Shown here: positions 51,239 through 63,450 of the stretch, in pieces | Numbering within the stretch: position 1 is the stretch's first letter | How the letters are laid out: each line of letters starts with the position of its first letter | Assembly: GCA_916610825.1 (NCBI GenBank) | Contig: CAKAJK010000007.1 | Coordinates: forward strand, 463,789 to 527,788 | Source of the DNA: Haliclystus octoradiatus | Taxonomy: Eukaryota; Cnidaria; Staurozoa; Stauromedusae; Haliclystidae | Direction of reading: 5' to 3' | DNA: 64,000 nt | Position numbers and translations under genes: made by a program | Notes under the pieces: model-generated | What the model was told of the DNA's origin: nothing | What the model saw: the letters and a program-made list of their open reading frames with translations, nothing else | Databases searched by the model: none

Positions 51239-51284
51239 CAAATATAATATAATTATCATTCCAAATATTATATAATTATCATTA
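51239..51284. repeat. 23-bp tandem duplication
   Basis: Two 23-bp units (51239-51261, 51262-51284) that both contain ATATAATTATCATT and begin with CAAATAT. They differ at two positions, and a partial third unit follows (CAAATA). Confidence 0.8.
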
Positions 51285-51658
51285 CAAATACAAGTGAATA
51301 TGAACCAAATTAACATTAGTTGACTAATAGTTTATACCAAGTGATGTATTTGGAACAGGACACACTCCAATTAATAATGATCAAATAAAACCAGTAAATA
51401 TTATGAAATCAATAATCTTAAAATCAATAGAGCAATCTATCATAAACTAATTTAGAACAGACCCAAGTAATGACACACATAGCCACATTTATTTAAAATA
51501 CACCATAGCGACATCTGGAGGCTACGCAGTTGACCTCTCCTGAAATTGAAAATTTACAACACTAATTGATACTAACCAAGAACAATTTACATCAAAAGAA
51601 CCCCAAACTGTCCCAATAAGGATGTCGAGAGTGGATAAATAGAATAAGTAGAAACAAA

Positions 51659-51969
51659 ACAATATTCTTGTTCAGAATTTTTCACTGATTCCAAATATAC
51701 TATTTGTGAAACGATTACGCCATTATAACTCGAGAAATTCTTGTTTTAGTTTGACATACAAAACTTTGTTAAAATTCGAAATTTCAAAACTGTACATTTT
51801 AAACTTTTGAGAACATTATTCTTGTTCAGAATTTTGCACTGATTCCAAATATACTATTTGTGAAATGACTGCTCAACTATAACTCGAGTAATTCGTGTTT
51901 GAAGATTTCCTTTGTTTGAAGTTGAAAATTTGAAACTGTTAAATAGAAGTTTTGAATACAATATTATTG
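51659..51969. repeat. 311-bp direct repeat, right flank of PLE insertion
   Basis: Apparently identical to 45575-45885. Satellite resumes here with a B half, although the left flank had already ended at the start of the next B half. One monomer-length segment is therefore present on both sides of the insertion. Confidence 0.75.
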
Positions 51970-54303
51970 TTCAGAATTTTTTACTGATTCCAAATATACT
52001 ATTTGTGAAACGGTTACGCCATTATAACTCGAGAAATTCTTGTTTTAGTTTGACGTACAAAACTTTGTTAAAATTCGAAATTTCAAAACTGTACATTTTA
52101 AACTTTTGAGAACATTATTCTTGTTCAGAATTTTGCACTGATTCCAAATATACTATTTGTGAAATGATTGCTCAACTATAACTCGAGTAATTCGTGTTTG
52201 AAGATTTCCTTTGTTTAAAGTTGAAAATTTGAAACTGTTAAATAGAAGTTTTGAATACAATATTCTTGTTCAGAATTTTTCACTGATTCCAAATATACTA
52301 TTTGTGAAACGATTACGCCATTATAACTCGAGAAATTCTTGTTTTAGCTTGACATACAAAACTTTGTTAAAATTCGAAATTTCAAAACTGTACATTTTAA
52401 ACTTTTGAGAACATTATTCTTGTTCAGAATTTTGCACTGATTCCAAATATACTATTTGTGAAATGACTGCTCAAGTATAACTCGAGTAATTCGTGTTTGA
52501 AGATTTCCTTTGTTTAAAGTTGAAAATTTGAAACTGTAAAATAGAAGTTTTGAATACAATATTCTTGTTCAGAATTTTTCACTGATTCCAAATATACTAT
52601 TTGTGAAACGATTACGCCATTATAACTCGAGAAATTCTTGTTTTAGTTTGACATACAAAACTTTGTTAAAATTCGAAATTTCAAAACTGTACATTTTAAA
52701 CTTTTGAGAACATTATTCTTGTTCAGAATTTTGCACTGATTCCAAATATACTATTTGTGAAATGACTGCTCAACTATAACTCGAGTAATTCGTGTTTGAA
52801 GATTTCCTTTGTTTGAAGTTGAAAATTTGAAACTGTTAAATAGAAGTTTTGAATACAATATTCTTGTTCAGAATTTTTCACTGATTCCAAATATACTATT
52901 TGTGAAACGATTACGCCATTATAACTCGAGAAATTCTTGTTTTAGTTTGACGTACAAAACTTTGTTAAAATTCGAAATTTCAAAACTGTACATTTTAAAC
53001 TTTTGAGAACGTTATTCTTGTTCAGAATTTTGCACTGATTCCAAATATACTATTTGTGAAATGATTGCTCAACTATAACTCGAGTAATTAGTGTTTGAAG
53101 ATTTCCCTTGTTTAAAGTTGAAAATTTGAAACTGTTAAATAGAAGTTTTGAATACAATATTCTTGTTCAGAATTTTTCACTGATTCCAAATATACTATTT
53201 GTGAAACGATTAAGCCATTATAACTCGGGAAATTCTTGTTTTAGTTTGACGTACAAAACTTTGTTAAAATTCGAAATTTCAAAACTGTACATTTTTAACT
53301 TTTGAGAACATTATTCTTGTTCAAAATTTTGCACTGATTCCAAATATACTATTTGTGAAATGATTGCTCAGCTATAACTCGAGTAATTCGTGTTTGAAGA
53401 TTTCCTTTGTTTAAAGTTGAAAATTTGAAACTGTTAAATAGAGGTTTTGAATACAATATTCTTGTTCAGAATTTTTCACTGATTCCAAATATACTATTTG
53501 TGAAACGATTACGCCATTATAACTCGAGAAATTCTTGTTTTAGTTTGACGTACAAAACTTTGTTAAAATTCGAAATTTCAAAACTGTACATTTTAAACTT
53601 TTGAGAACATTATTCTTGTTCAGAATTTTGCACTGATTCCAAATATACTATTTGTGAAATGATTGCTCAACTATAACTCGAGTAATTCGTGTTTGAAGAT
53701 TTCCTTTGTTTAAAGTTGAAAATTTGAAACTGTTAAATAGAAGTTTTGAATACAATATTCTTGTTCAGAATTTTTCACTGATTCCAAATATACTATTTGT
53801 GAAACGATTACGCCATTATAACTCGAGAAATTCTTGTTTTAGCTTGACATACAAAACTTTGTTAAAATTCGAAATTTCAAAACTGTACATTTTAAACTTT
53901 TGAGAACATTATTCTTGTTCAGAATTTTGCACTGATTCCAAATATACTATTTGTGAAATGACTGCTCAAGTATAACTCGAGTAATTCGTGTTTGAAGATT
54001 TCCTTTGTTTAAAGTTGAAAATTTGAAACTGTAAAATAGAAGTTTTGAATACAATATTCTTGTTCAGAATTTTTCACTGATTCCAAATATACTATTTGTG
54101 AAACGATTACGCCATTATAACTCGAGAAATTCTTGTTTTAGTTTGACATACAAAACTTTGTTAAAATTCGAAATTTCAAAACTGTACATTTTAAACTTTT
54201 GAGAACATTATTCTTGTTCAGAATTTTGCACTGATTCCAAATATACTATTTGTGAAATGACTGCTCAACTATAACTCGAGTAATTCGTGTTTGAAGATTT
54301 CCT

Positions 54304-55735
54304 TTGTTTGAAGTTGAAAATTTGAAACTGTTAAATAGAAGTTTTGAATACAATATTATTGTTCAGAATTTTTTACTGATTCCAAATATACTATTTGTGA
54401 AACGGTTACGCCATTATAACTCGAGCAATTCTTGTTTTAGTTTGACATACAAAACTTTGTTAAAATTCGAAATTTCAAAACTGTACATTTTAAACTTTTG
54501 AGAACATTATTCTTGTTCGGAATTTTGCACTGATTCCAAATATACTATTTGTGAAATGATTGCTCAACTATAACTCGAGTAATTAGTGTTTGAAGATTTC
54601 CCTTGTTTAAAGTTGAAAATTTGAAACTGTTAAATAGAAGTTTTGAATACAATATTCTTGTTCAGAATTTTTCACTGATTCCAAATATACTATTTGTGAA
54701 ACGATTAAGCCATTATAACTCGGGAAATTCTTGTTTTAGTTTGACGTACAAAACTTTGTTAAAATTCGAAATTTCAAAACTGTACATTTTTAACTTTTGA
54801 GAACATTATTCTTGTTCAGAATTTTGCACTGATTCCAAATATACTATTTGTGAAATGATTGCTCAACTATAACTCGAGTAATTCGTGTTTGAAGATTTCC
54901 TTTGTTTAAAGTTGAAAATTTGAAACTGTTAAATAGAAGTTTTGAATACAATATTCTTGTTCAGAATTTTTCACTGATTCCAAATATACTATTTGTGAAA
55001 CGATTACGCCATTATAACTCGAGAAATTCTTGTTTTAGCTTGACATACAAAACTTTGTTAAAATTCGAAATTTCAAAACTGTACATTTTAAACTTTTGAG
55101 AACATTATTCTTGTTCAGAATTTTGCACTGATTCCAAATATACTATTTGTGAAATGACTGCTCAAGTATAACTCGAGTAATTCGTGTTTGAAGATTTCCT
55201 TTGTTTAAAGTTGAAAATTTGAAACTGTAAAATAGAAGTTTTGAATACAATATTCTTGTTCAGAATTTTTCACTGATTCCAAATATACTATTTGTGAAAC
55301 GATTACGCCATTATAACTCGAGAAATTCTTGTTTTAGTTTGACATACAAAACTTTGTTAAAATTCGAAATTTCAAAACTGTACATTTTAAACTTTTGAGA
55401 ACATTATTCTTGTTCAGAATTTTGCACTGATTCCAAATATACTATTTGTGAAATGACTGCTCAACTATAACTCGAGTAATTCGTGTTTGAAGATTTCCTT
55501 TGTTTGAAGTTGAAAATTTGAAACTGTTAAATAGAAGTTTTGAATACAATATTATTGTTCAGAATTTTTTACTGATTCCAAATATACTATTTGTGAAACG
55601 GTTACGCCATTATAACTCGAGCAATTCTTGTTTTAGTTTGACATACAAAACTTTGTTAAAATTCGAAATTTCAAAACTGTACATTTTAAACTTTTGAGAA
55701 CATTATTCTTGTTCGGAATTTTGCACTGATTCCAA
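54304..55735. repeat. 1196-bp higher-order repeat, downstream of PLE
   Basis: E-type monomers with the ATTATTG/ACGGTTACG patch and CTCGAGCAATTC start at 54304 and 55500. The private variant TTCGGAATTTTGC occurs at 54517 and 55713, 1196 bp apart. Confidence 0.75.
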
Positions 55736-56396
55736 ATATACTATTTGTGAAATGATTGCTCAGCTATAACTCGAGTAATTCGTGTTTGAAGATTTCCTTT
55801 GTTTAAAGTTGAAAATTTGAAACTGTTAAATAGAGGTTTTGAATACAATATTCTTGTTCAGAATTTTTCACTGATTCCAAATATACTATTTGTGAAACGA
55901 TTACGCCATTATAACTCGAGAAATTCTTGTTTTAGTTTGACGTACAAAACTTTGTTAAAATTCGAAATTTCAAAACTGTACATTTTAAACTTTTGAGAAC
56001 ATTATTCTTGTTCAGAATTTTGCACTGATTCCAAATATACTATTTGTGAAATGATTGATCAACTATAACTCGAGTAATTCGTGTTTGAAGATTTCCCTTG
56101 TTTAAAGTTGAAAATTTGAAACTGTTAAATAGAAGTTTTGAATACAATATTCTTGTTCAGAATTTTTCACTGATTCCAAATATACTATTTGTGAAACGAT
56201 TAAGCCATTATAACTCGAGAAATTCTTGTTTTAGTTTGACGTACAAAACTTTGTTAAAATTCGAAATTTCAAAACTGTACATTTTTAACTTTTGAGAACA
56301 TTATTCTTGTTCAAAATTTTGCACTGATTCCAAATATACTATTTGTGAAATGATTGCTCAGCTATAACTCGAGTAATTCGTGTTTGAAGATTTCCT

Positions 56397-58788
56397 TTGT
56401 TTAAAGTTGAAAATTTGAAACTGTTAAATAGAGGTTTTGAATACAATATTCTTGTTCAGAATTTTTCACTGATTCCAAATATACTATTTGTGAAACGATT
56501 ACGCCATTATAACTCGAGAAATTCTTGTTTTAGTTTGACGTACAAAACTTTGTTAAAATTCGAAATTTCAAAACTGTACATTTTAAACTTTTGAGAACAT
56601 TATTCTTGTTCAGAATTTTGCACTGATTCCAAATATACTATTTGTGAAATGATTGATCAACTATAACTCGAGTAATTCGTGTTTGAAGATTTCCCTTGTT
56701 TAAAGTTGAAAATTTGAAACTGTTAAATAGAAGTTTTGAATACAATATTCTTGTTCAGAATTTTTCACTGATTCCAAATATACTATTTGTGAAACGATTA
56801 AGCCATTATAACTCGAGAAATTCTTGTTTTAGTTTGACGTACAAAACTTTGTTAAAATTCGAAATTTCAAAACTGTACATTTTTAACTTTTGAGAACATT
56901 ATTCTTGTTCAAAATTTTGCACTGATTCCAAATATACTATTTGTGAAATGATTGCTCAGCTATAACTCGAGTAATTCGTGTTTGAAGATTTCCTTTGTTT
57001 AAAGTTGAAAATTTGAAACTGTTAAATAGAAGTTTTGAATACAATATTCTTGTTCAGAATTTTTCACTGATTCCAAATATACTATTTGTGAAACGATTAA
57101 GCCATTATAACTCGGGAAATTCTTGTTTTAGTTTGACGTACAAAACTTTGTTAAAATTCGAAATTTCAAAACTGTACATTTTAAACTTTTGAGAACATTA
57201 TTCTTGTTCAGAATTTTGCACTGATTCCAAATATACTATTTGTGAAATGATTGATCAACTATAACTCGAGTAATTCGTGTTTGAAGATTTCCCTTGTTTA
57301 AAGTTGAAAATTTGAAACTGTTAAATAGAAGTTTTGAATACAATATTCTTGTTCAGAATTTTTCACTGATTCCAAATATACTATTTGTGAAACGATTAAG
57401 CCATTATAACTCGAGAAATTCTTGTTTTAGTTTGACGTACAAAACTTTGTTAAAATTCGAAATTTCAAAACTGTACATTTTTAACTTTTGAGAACATTAT
57501 TCTTGTTCAAAATTTTGCACTGATTCCAAATATACTATTTGTGAAATGATTGCTCAGCTATAACTCGAGTAATTCGTGTTTGAAGATTTCCTTTGTTTAA
57601 AGTTGAAAATTTGAAACTGTTAAATAGAGGTTTTGAATACAATATTCTTGTTCAGAATTTTTCACTGATTCCAAATATACTATTTGTGAAACGATTACGC
57701 CATTATAACTCGAGAAATTCTTGTTTTAGTTTGACGTACAAAACTTTGTTAAAATTCGAAATTTCAAAACTGTACATTTTAAACTTTTGAGAACATTATT
57801 CTTGTTCAGAATTTTGCACTGATTCCAAATATACTATTTGTGAAATGATTGATCAACTATAACTCGAGTAATTCGTGTTTGAAGATTTCCCTTGTTTAAA
57901 GTTGAAAATTTGAAACTGTTAAATAGAAGTTTTGAATACAATATTCTTGTTCAGAATTTTTCACTGATTCCAAATATACTATTTGTGAAACGATTAAGCC
58001 ATTATAACTCGAGAAATTCTTGTTTTAGTTTGACGTACAAAACTTTGTTAAAATTCGAAATTTCAAAACTGTACATTTTTAACTTTTGAGAACATTATTC
58101 TTGTTCAAAATTTTGCACTGATTCCAAATATACTATTTGTGAAATGATTGCTCAGCTATAACTCGAGTAATTCGTGTTTGAAGATTTCCTTTGTTTAAAG
58201 TTGAAAATTTGAAACTGTTAAATAGAAGTTTTGAATACAATATTCTTGTTCAGAATTTTTCACTGATTCCAAATATACTATTTGTGAAACGATTAAGCCA
58301 TTATAACTCGGGAAATTCTTGTTTTAGTTTGACGTACAAAACTTTGTTAAAATTCGAAATTTCAAAACTGTACATTTTAAACTTTTGAGAACATTATTCT
58401 TGTTCAGAATTTTGCACTGATTCCAAATATACTATTTGTGAAATGATTGATCAACTATAACTCGAGTAATTCGTGTTTGAAGATTTCCCTTGTTTAAAGT
58501 TGAAAATTTGAAACTGTTAAATAGAAGTTTTGAATACAATATTCTTGTTCAGAATTTATCACTGATTCCAAATATACTATTTGTGAAACGATTAAGCCAT
58601 TATAACTCGAGAAATTGTTGTTTTAGTTTGACGTACAAAACTTTGTTAAAATTCGAAATTTCAAAACTGTACATTTTTAACTTTTGAGAACATTATTCTT
58701 GTTCAAAATTTTGCACTGATTCCAAATATACTATTTGTGAAATGATTGCTCAGCTATAACTCGAGTAATTCGTGTTTGAAGATTTCCT
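56397..58788. repeat. 1196-bp tetrameric higher-order repeat (2 copies)
   Basis: Units starting at 56397 and 57593 share the subtype order G, S-variant, S, S-variant over four monomers each. Confidence 0.7.
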
Positions 58789-58840
58789 TTGTTTAAAGTT
58801 GAAAATTTGAAACTGTTAAATAGAAGTTTTGAATACAATA

Positions 58841-58985
58841 TTCTTGTTCAGAATTTTTCACTGATTCCAAATATACTATTTGTGAAATGATTGATCAACT
58901 ATAACTCGAGTAATTCGTGTTTGAAGATTTCCCTTGTTTAAAGTTGAAAATTTGAAACTGTTAAATAGAAGTTTTGAATACAATA
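58841..58985. repeat. Out-of-register 145-bp half unit (B/A chimera), 1
   Basis: Begins as half B (ATTTTTCACTG) and, after the shared hairpin core, continues as half A (GAAATGATTGATCAAC), adding 145 bp to the register. Confidence 0.85.
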
Positions 58986-60181
58986 TTCTTGTTCAGAATT
59001 TTTCACTGATTCCAAATATACTATTTGTGAAACGATTACGCCATTATAACTCGAGAAATTGTTGTTTTAGTTTGACGTACAAAACTTTGTTAAAATTCGA
59101 AATTTCAAAACTGTGCATTTTAAACTTTTGAGAACATTATTCTTGTTCAGAATTTTGCACTGATTCCAAACATACTATTTGTGAAATGATTGCTCAACTA
59201 TAACTTGAGTAATTCGTGTTTGAAGATTTCTTATGTTTAAAGTTGAAAATTTGAAACTGTAAAATATAAGTTTTGAATACAATATTCTTGTTCAGAATTT
59301 TTCACTGATTCCAAATATACTATTTGTGAAACGATTACGCCATTATAACTCGAGAAATTGTTGTTTTAGTTTGACGTACAAAACTTTGTTAAAATTCGAA
59401 ATTTCAAAACTGTGCATTTTAAACTTTTGAGAACATTATTCTTGTTCAGAATTTTGCACTGATTCCAAATATACTATTTGTGAAATGATTGCTCAACTAT
59501 AACTCGAGTAATTCGTGTTTGAAGATTTCCTTTGTTTAAAGTTGAAAATTTGAAACTGTAAAATAGAAGTTTTGAATACAATATTCTTGTTCAAAATTTT
59601 TCACTGATTCCAAATATACTATTTGTGAAACGATTACGCCATTATAACTCGAGAAATTGTTGTTTTAGTTTGACGTACAAAACTTTGTTAAAATTCGAAA
59701 TTTCAAAACTGTGCATTTTAAACTTTTGAGAACATTATTCTTGTTCAGAATTTTGCACTGATTCCAAATATACTATTTGTGAAATGATTGATCAACTATA
59801 ACTCGAGTAATTCGTGTTTGAAGATTTCCCTTGTTTAAAGTTGAAAATTTGAAACTGTTAAATAGAAGTTTTGAATACAATATTCTTGTTCAGAATTTTT
59901 CACTGATTCCAAATATACTATTTGTGAAACGATTAAGCCATTATAACTCGAGAAATTCTTGTTTTAGTTTGACGTACAAAACTTTGTTAAAATTCGAAAT
60001 TTCAAAACTGTACATTTTTAACTTTTGAGAACATTATTCTTGTTCAAAATTTTGCACTGATTCCAAATATACTATTTGTGAAATGATTGCTCAGCTATAA
60101 CTCGAGTAATTCGTGTTTGAAGATTTCCTTTGTTTAAAGTTGAAAATTTGAAACTGTTAAATAGAAGTTTTGAATACAATA

Positions 60182-60326
60182 TTCTTGTTCAGAATTTTTC
60201 ACTGATTCCAAATATACTATTTGTGAAATGATTGATCAACTATAACTCGAGTAATTCGTGTTTGAAGATTTCCCTTGTTTAAAGTTGAAAATTTGAAACT
60301 GTTAAATAGAAGTTTTGAATACAATA
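60182..60326. repeat. Out-of-register 145-bp half unit (B/A chimera), 2
   Basis: Same B-to-A chimera as 58841-58985, with the switch in the same shared core and the GATTGATCAAC variant. Confidence 0.85.
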
Positions 60327-60924
60327 TTCTTGTTCAGAATTTTTCACTGATTCCAAATATACTATTTGTGAAACGATTAAGCCATTATAACTCGGGAAAT
60401 TCTTGTTTTAGTTTGACGTACAAAACTTTGTTAAAATTCGAAATTTCAAAACTGTACATTTTAAACTTTTGAGAACATTATTCTTGTTCAGAATTTTGCA
60501 CTGATTCCAAATATACTATTTGTGAAATGATTGATCAACTATAACTCGAGTAATTCGTGTTTGAAGATTTCCCTTGTTTAAAGTTGAAAATTTGAAACTG
60601 TTAAATAGAAGTTTTGAATACAATATTCTTGTTCAGAATTTTTCACTGATTCCAAATATACTATTTGTGAAACGATTAAGCCATTATAACTCGAGAAATT
60701 CTTGTTTTAGTTTGACGTACAAAACTTTGTTAAAATTCGAAATTTCAAAACTGTACATTTTTAACTTTTGAGAACATTATTCTTGTTCAAAATTTTGCAC
60801 TGATTCCAAATATACTATTTGTGAAATGATTGCTCAGCTATAACTCGAGTAATTCGTGTTTGAAGATTTCCTTTGTTTAAAGTTGAAAATTTGAAACTGT
60901 TAAATAGAAGTTTTGAATACAATA

Positions 60925-61069
60925 TTCTTGTTCAGAATTTTTCACTGATTCCAAATATACTATTTGTGAAATGATTGATCAACTATAACTCGAGTAATTC
61001 GTGTTTGAAGATTTCCCTTGTTTAAAGTTGAAAATTTGAAACTGTTAAATAGAAGTTTTGAATACAATA
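60925..61069. repeat. Out-of-register 145-bp half unit (B/A chimera), 3
   Basis: Same B-to-A chimera, 2084 bp from the one at 58841, so it is probably a duplicate of it and not a new event. Confidence 0.85.
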
Positions 61070-61950
61070 TTCTTGTTCAGAATTTTTCACTGATTCCAAA
61101 TATACTATTTGTGAAACGATTACGCCATTATAACTCGAGAAATTGTTGTTTTAGTTTGACGTACAAAACTTTGTTAAAATTCGAAATTTCAAAACTGTGC
61201 ATTTTAAACTTTTGAGAACATTATTCTTGTTCAGAATTTTGCACTGATTCCAAACATACTATTTGTGAAATGATTGCTCAACTATAACTTGAGTAATTCG
61301 TGTTTGAAGATTTCTTATGTTTAAAGTTGAAAATTTGAAACTGTAAAATATAAGTTTTGAATACAATATTCTTGTTCAGAATTTTTCACTGATTCCAAAT
61401 ATACTATTTGTGAAACGATTACGCCATTATAACTCGAGAAATTGTTGTTTTAGTTTGACGTACAAAACTTTGTTAAAATTCGAAATTTCAAAACTGTGCA
61501 TTTTAAACTTTTGAGAACATTATTCTTGTTCAGAATTTTGCACTGATTCCAAATATACTATTTGTGAAATGATTGCTCAACTATAACTCGAGTAATTCGT
61601 GTTTGAAGATTTCCTTTGTTTAAAGTTGAAAATTTGAAACTGTAAAATAGAAGTTTTGAATACAATATTCTTGTTCAAAATTTTTCACTGATTCCAAATA
61701 TACTATTTGTGAAACGATTACGCCATTATAACTCGAGAAATTGTTGTTTTAGTTTGACGTACAAAACTTTGTTAAAATTCGAAATTTCAAAACTGTGCAT
61801 TTTAAACTTTTGAGAACATTATTCTTGTTCAGAATTTTGCACTGATTCCAAATATACTATTTGTGAAATGATTGCTCAACTATAACTCGAGTAATTCGTG
61901 TTTGAAGATTTCTTTTGTTTAAAGTTGAAAATTTGAAACTGTAAAATAGA

Positions 61951-63450
61951 AGTTATGAATACAATATTCTTGTTCAGAATTTTTCACTGATTCCAAATAT
62001 ACTTATTGTGAAACGATTACGCCATTATAACTCGAGAAATTGTTGTTTTAGTTTGACGTACAAAACTTTGTTAAAATTCGAAATTTCAAAACTGTGCATT
62101 TTAAACTTTTGAGAACATTATTCTTGTTCAGAATTTTGCACTGATTCCAAATATACTATTTGTGAAATGATTGCTCAACTATAACTCGAGTAATTCGTGT
62201 TTGAAGATTTCCTTTGTTTAAAGTTGAAAATTTGAAACTGTAAAATAGAAGTTTTGAATACAATATTCTTGTTCAAAATTTTTCACTGATTCCAAATATA
62301 CTATTTGTGAAACGATTACGCCATTATAACTCGAGAAATTGTTGTTTTAGTTTGACGTACAAAACTTTGTTAAAATTCGAAATTTCAAAACTGTGCATTT
62401 TAAACTTTTGAGAACATTATTCTTGTTCAGAATTTTGCACTGATTCCAAATATACTATTTGTGAAATGATTGCTCAACTATAACTCGAGTAATTCGTGTT
62501 TGAAGATTTCTTTTGTTTAAAGTTGAAAATTTGAAACTGTAAAATAGAAGTTTTGAATACAATATTCTTGTTCAAAATTTTTCACTGATTCCAAATATAC
62601 TATTTGTGAAACGATTACGCCATTATAACTCGAGAAATTGTTGTTTTAGTTTGACGTACAAAACTTTGTTAAAATTCGAAATTTCAAAACTGTGCATTTT
62701 AAACTTTTGAGAACATTATTCTTGTTAAGAATTTTGCACTGATTCCAAATATACTATTTGTGAAATGATTGCTCAACTATAACTCGAGTAATTCGTGTTT
62801 GAAGATTTCTTTTGTTTAAAGTTGAAAATTTGAAACTGTAAAATATAAGTTTTGAATACAATATTCTTGTTCAAAATTTTTCACTGATTCCAAATATACT
62901 ATTTGTGAAACGATTACGCCATTATAACTCGAGAAATTGTTGTTTTAGTTTGACGTACAAAACTTTGTTAAAATTCGAAATTTCAAAACTGTGCATTTTA
63001 AACTTTTGAGAACATTATTCTTGTTCAGAATTTTGCACTGATTCCAAATATACTATTTGTGAAATGATTGCTCAACTATAACTCGAGTAATTCGTGTTTG
63101 AAGATTTCCTTTGTTTAAAGTTGAAAATTTGAAACTGTAAAATAGAAGTTTTGAATACAATATTCTTGTTCAAAATTTTTCACTGATTCCAAATATACTA
63201 TTTGTGAAACGATTACGCCATTATAACTCGAGAAATTGTTGTTTTAGTTTGACGTACAAAACTTTGTTAAAATTCGAAATTTCAAAACTGTGCATTTTAA
63301 ACTTTTGAGAACATTATTCTTGTTCAGAATTTTGCACTGATTCCAAATATACTATTTGTGAAATGATTGCTCAACTATAACTCGAGTAATTCGTGTTTGA
63401 AGATTTCTTTTGTTTAAAGTTGAAAATTTGAAACTGTAAAATAGAAGTTA
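61951..63450. repeat. 1495-bp higher-order repeat at right edge
   Basis: The paired variants AGTTATGAAT and ATACTTATTGTG occur at about 61951/62002 and again at about 63446/63497, 1495 bp (five monomers) apart. Confidence 0.7.

Larger units (their letters stand above)
45886..51658 (+). mobile_element. Penelope-like retroelement (PLE) insertion, endonuclease-less
   Basis: A 5773-bp non-satellite insertion, flanked by a 311-bp direct repeat of satellite. In order it holds: a leader; a basic disordered coding segment; an in-frame TAG; a PLE-type reverse transcriptase (to 48773); a 3' region with AATAAA and a 27-bp tandem repeat; a candidate hammerhead ribozyme; and about 2.1 kb of unassigned AT-rich DNA. 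PLEs are a distinct retroelement class related to telomerase RT, and many carry a C-terminal GIY-YIG endonuclease and hammerhead motifs in terminal repeats. No GIY-YIG is seen here. The 5' end may be truncated, since no upstream terminal repeat or second ribozyme is found. Whether 49.6-51.66 kb belongs to the element is unknown. Confidence 0.85.
49507..51658. other. Unassigned AT-rich right part of the PLE insertion
   Basis: 2.15 kb between the candidate ribozyme and the resumption of satellite. No RT, GIY-YIG, transposase or host exon was recognised. It contains three diverged copies of a TACCTGAGC motif, a short 23-bp tandem repeat, an 11-bp inverted pair (49627-49637 and 51505-51515), and one weak minus-strand open frame. 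It could be the rest of a PLE terminal repeat, a second nested element, or host DNA carried with the insertion. Confidence 0.6.
58490..61960. repeat. 2084-bp macro-repeat with half-unit shifts
   Basis: Private variants recur 2084 bp apart: TTCTTATGTTT at 59229 and 61313, CCAAACATAC near 59167 and 61251, and AAAATATAAG. 2084 is six monomers plus two 145-bp halves, so this repeat already contained half-unit insertions when it was duplicated. Confidence 0.75.

Noticed and set aside
189..61215. Repeated 65-codon open frames in nearly every monomer
   Set aside because: All start at TTG and contain no ATG. They are one repeat copied many times, several copies have stop codons at the same place (CTGTAAAATAG), and the product has no recognisable domain. 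Their openness reflects homogenisation, not coding.
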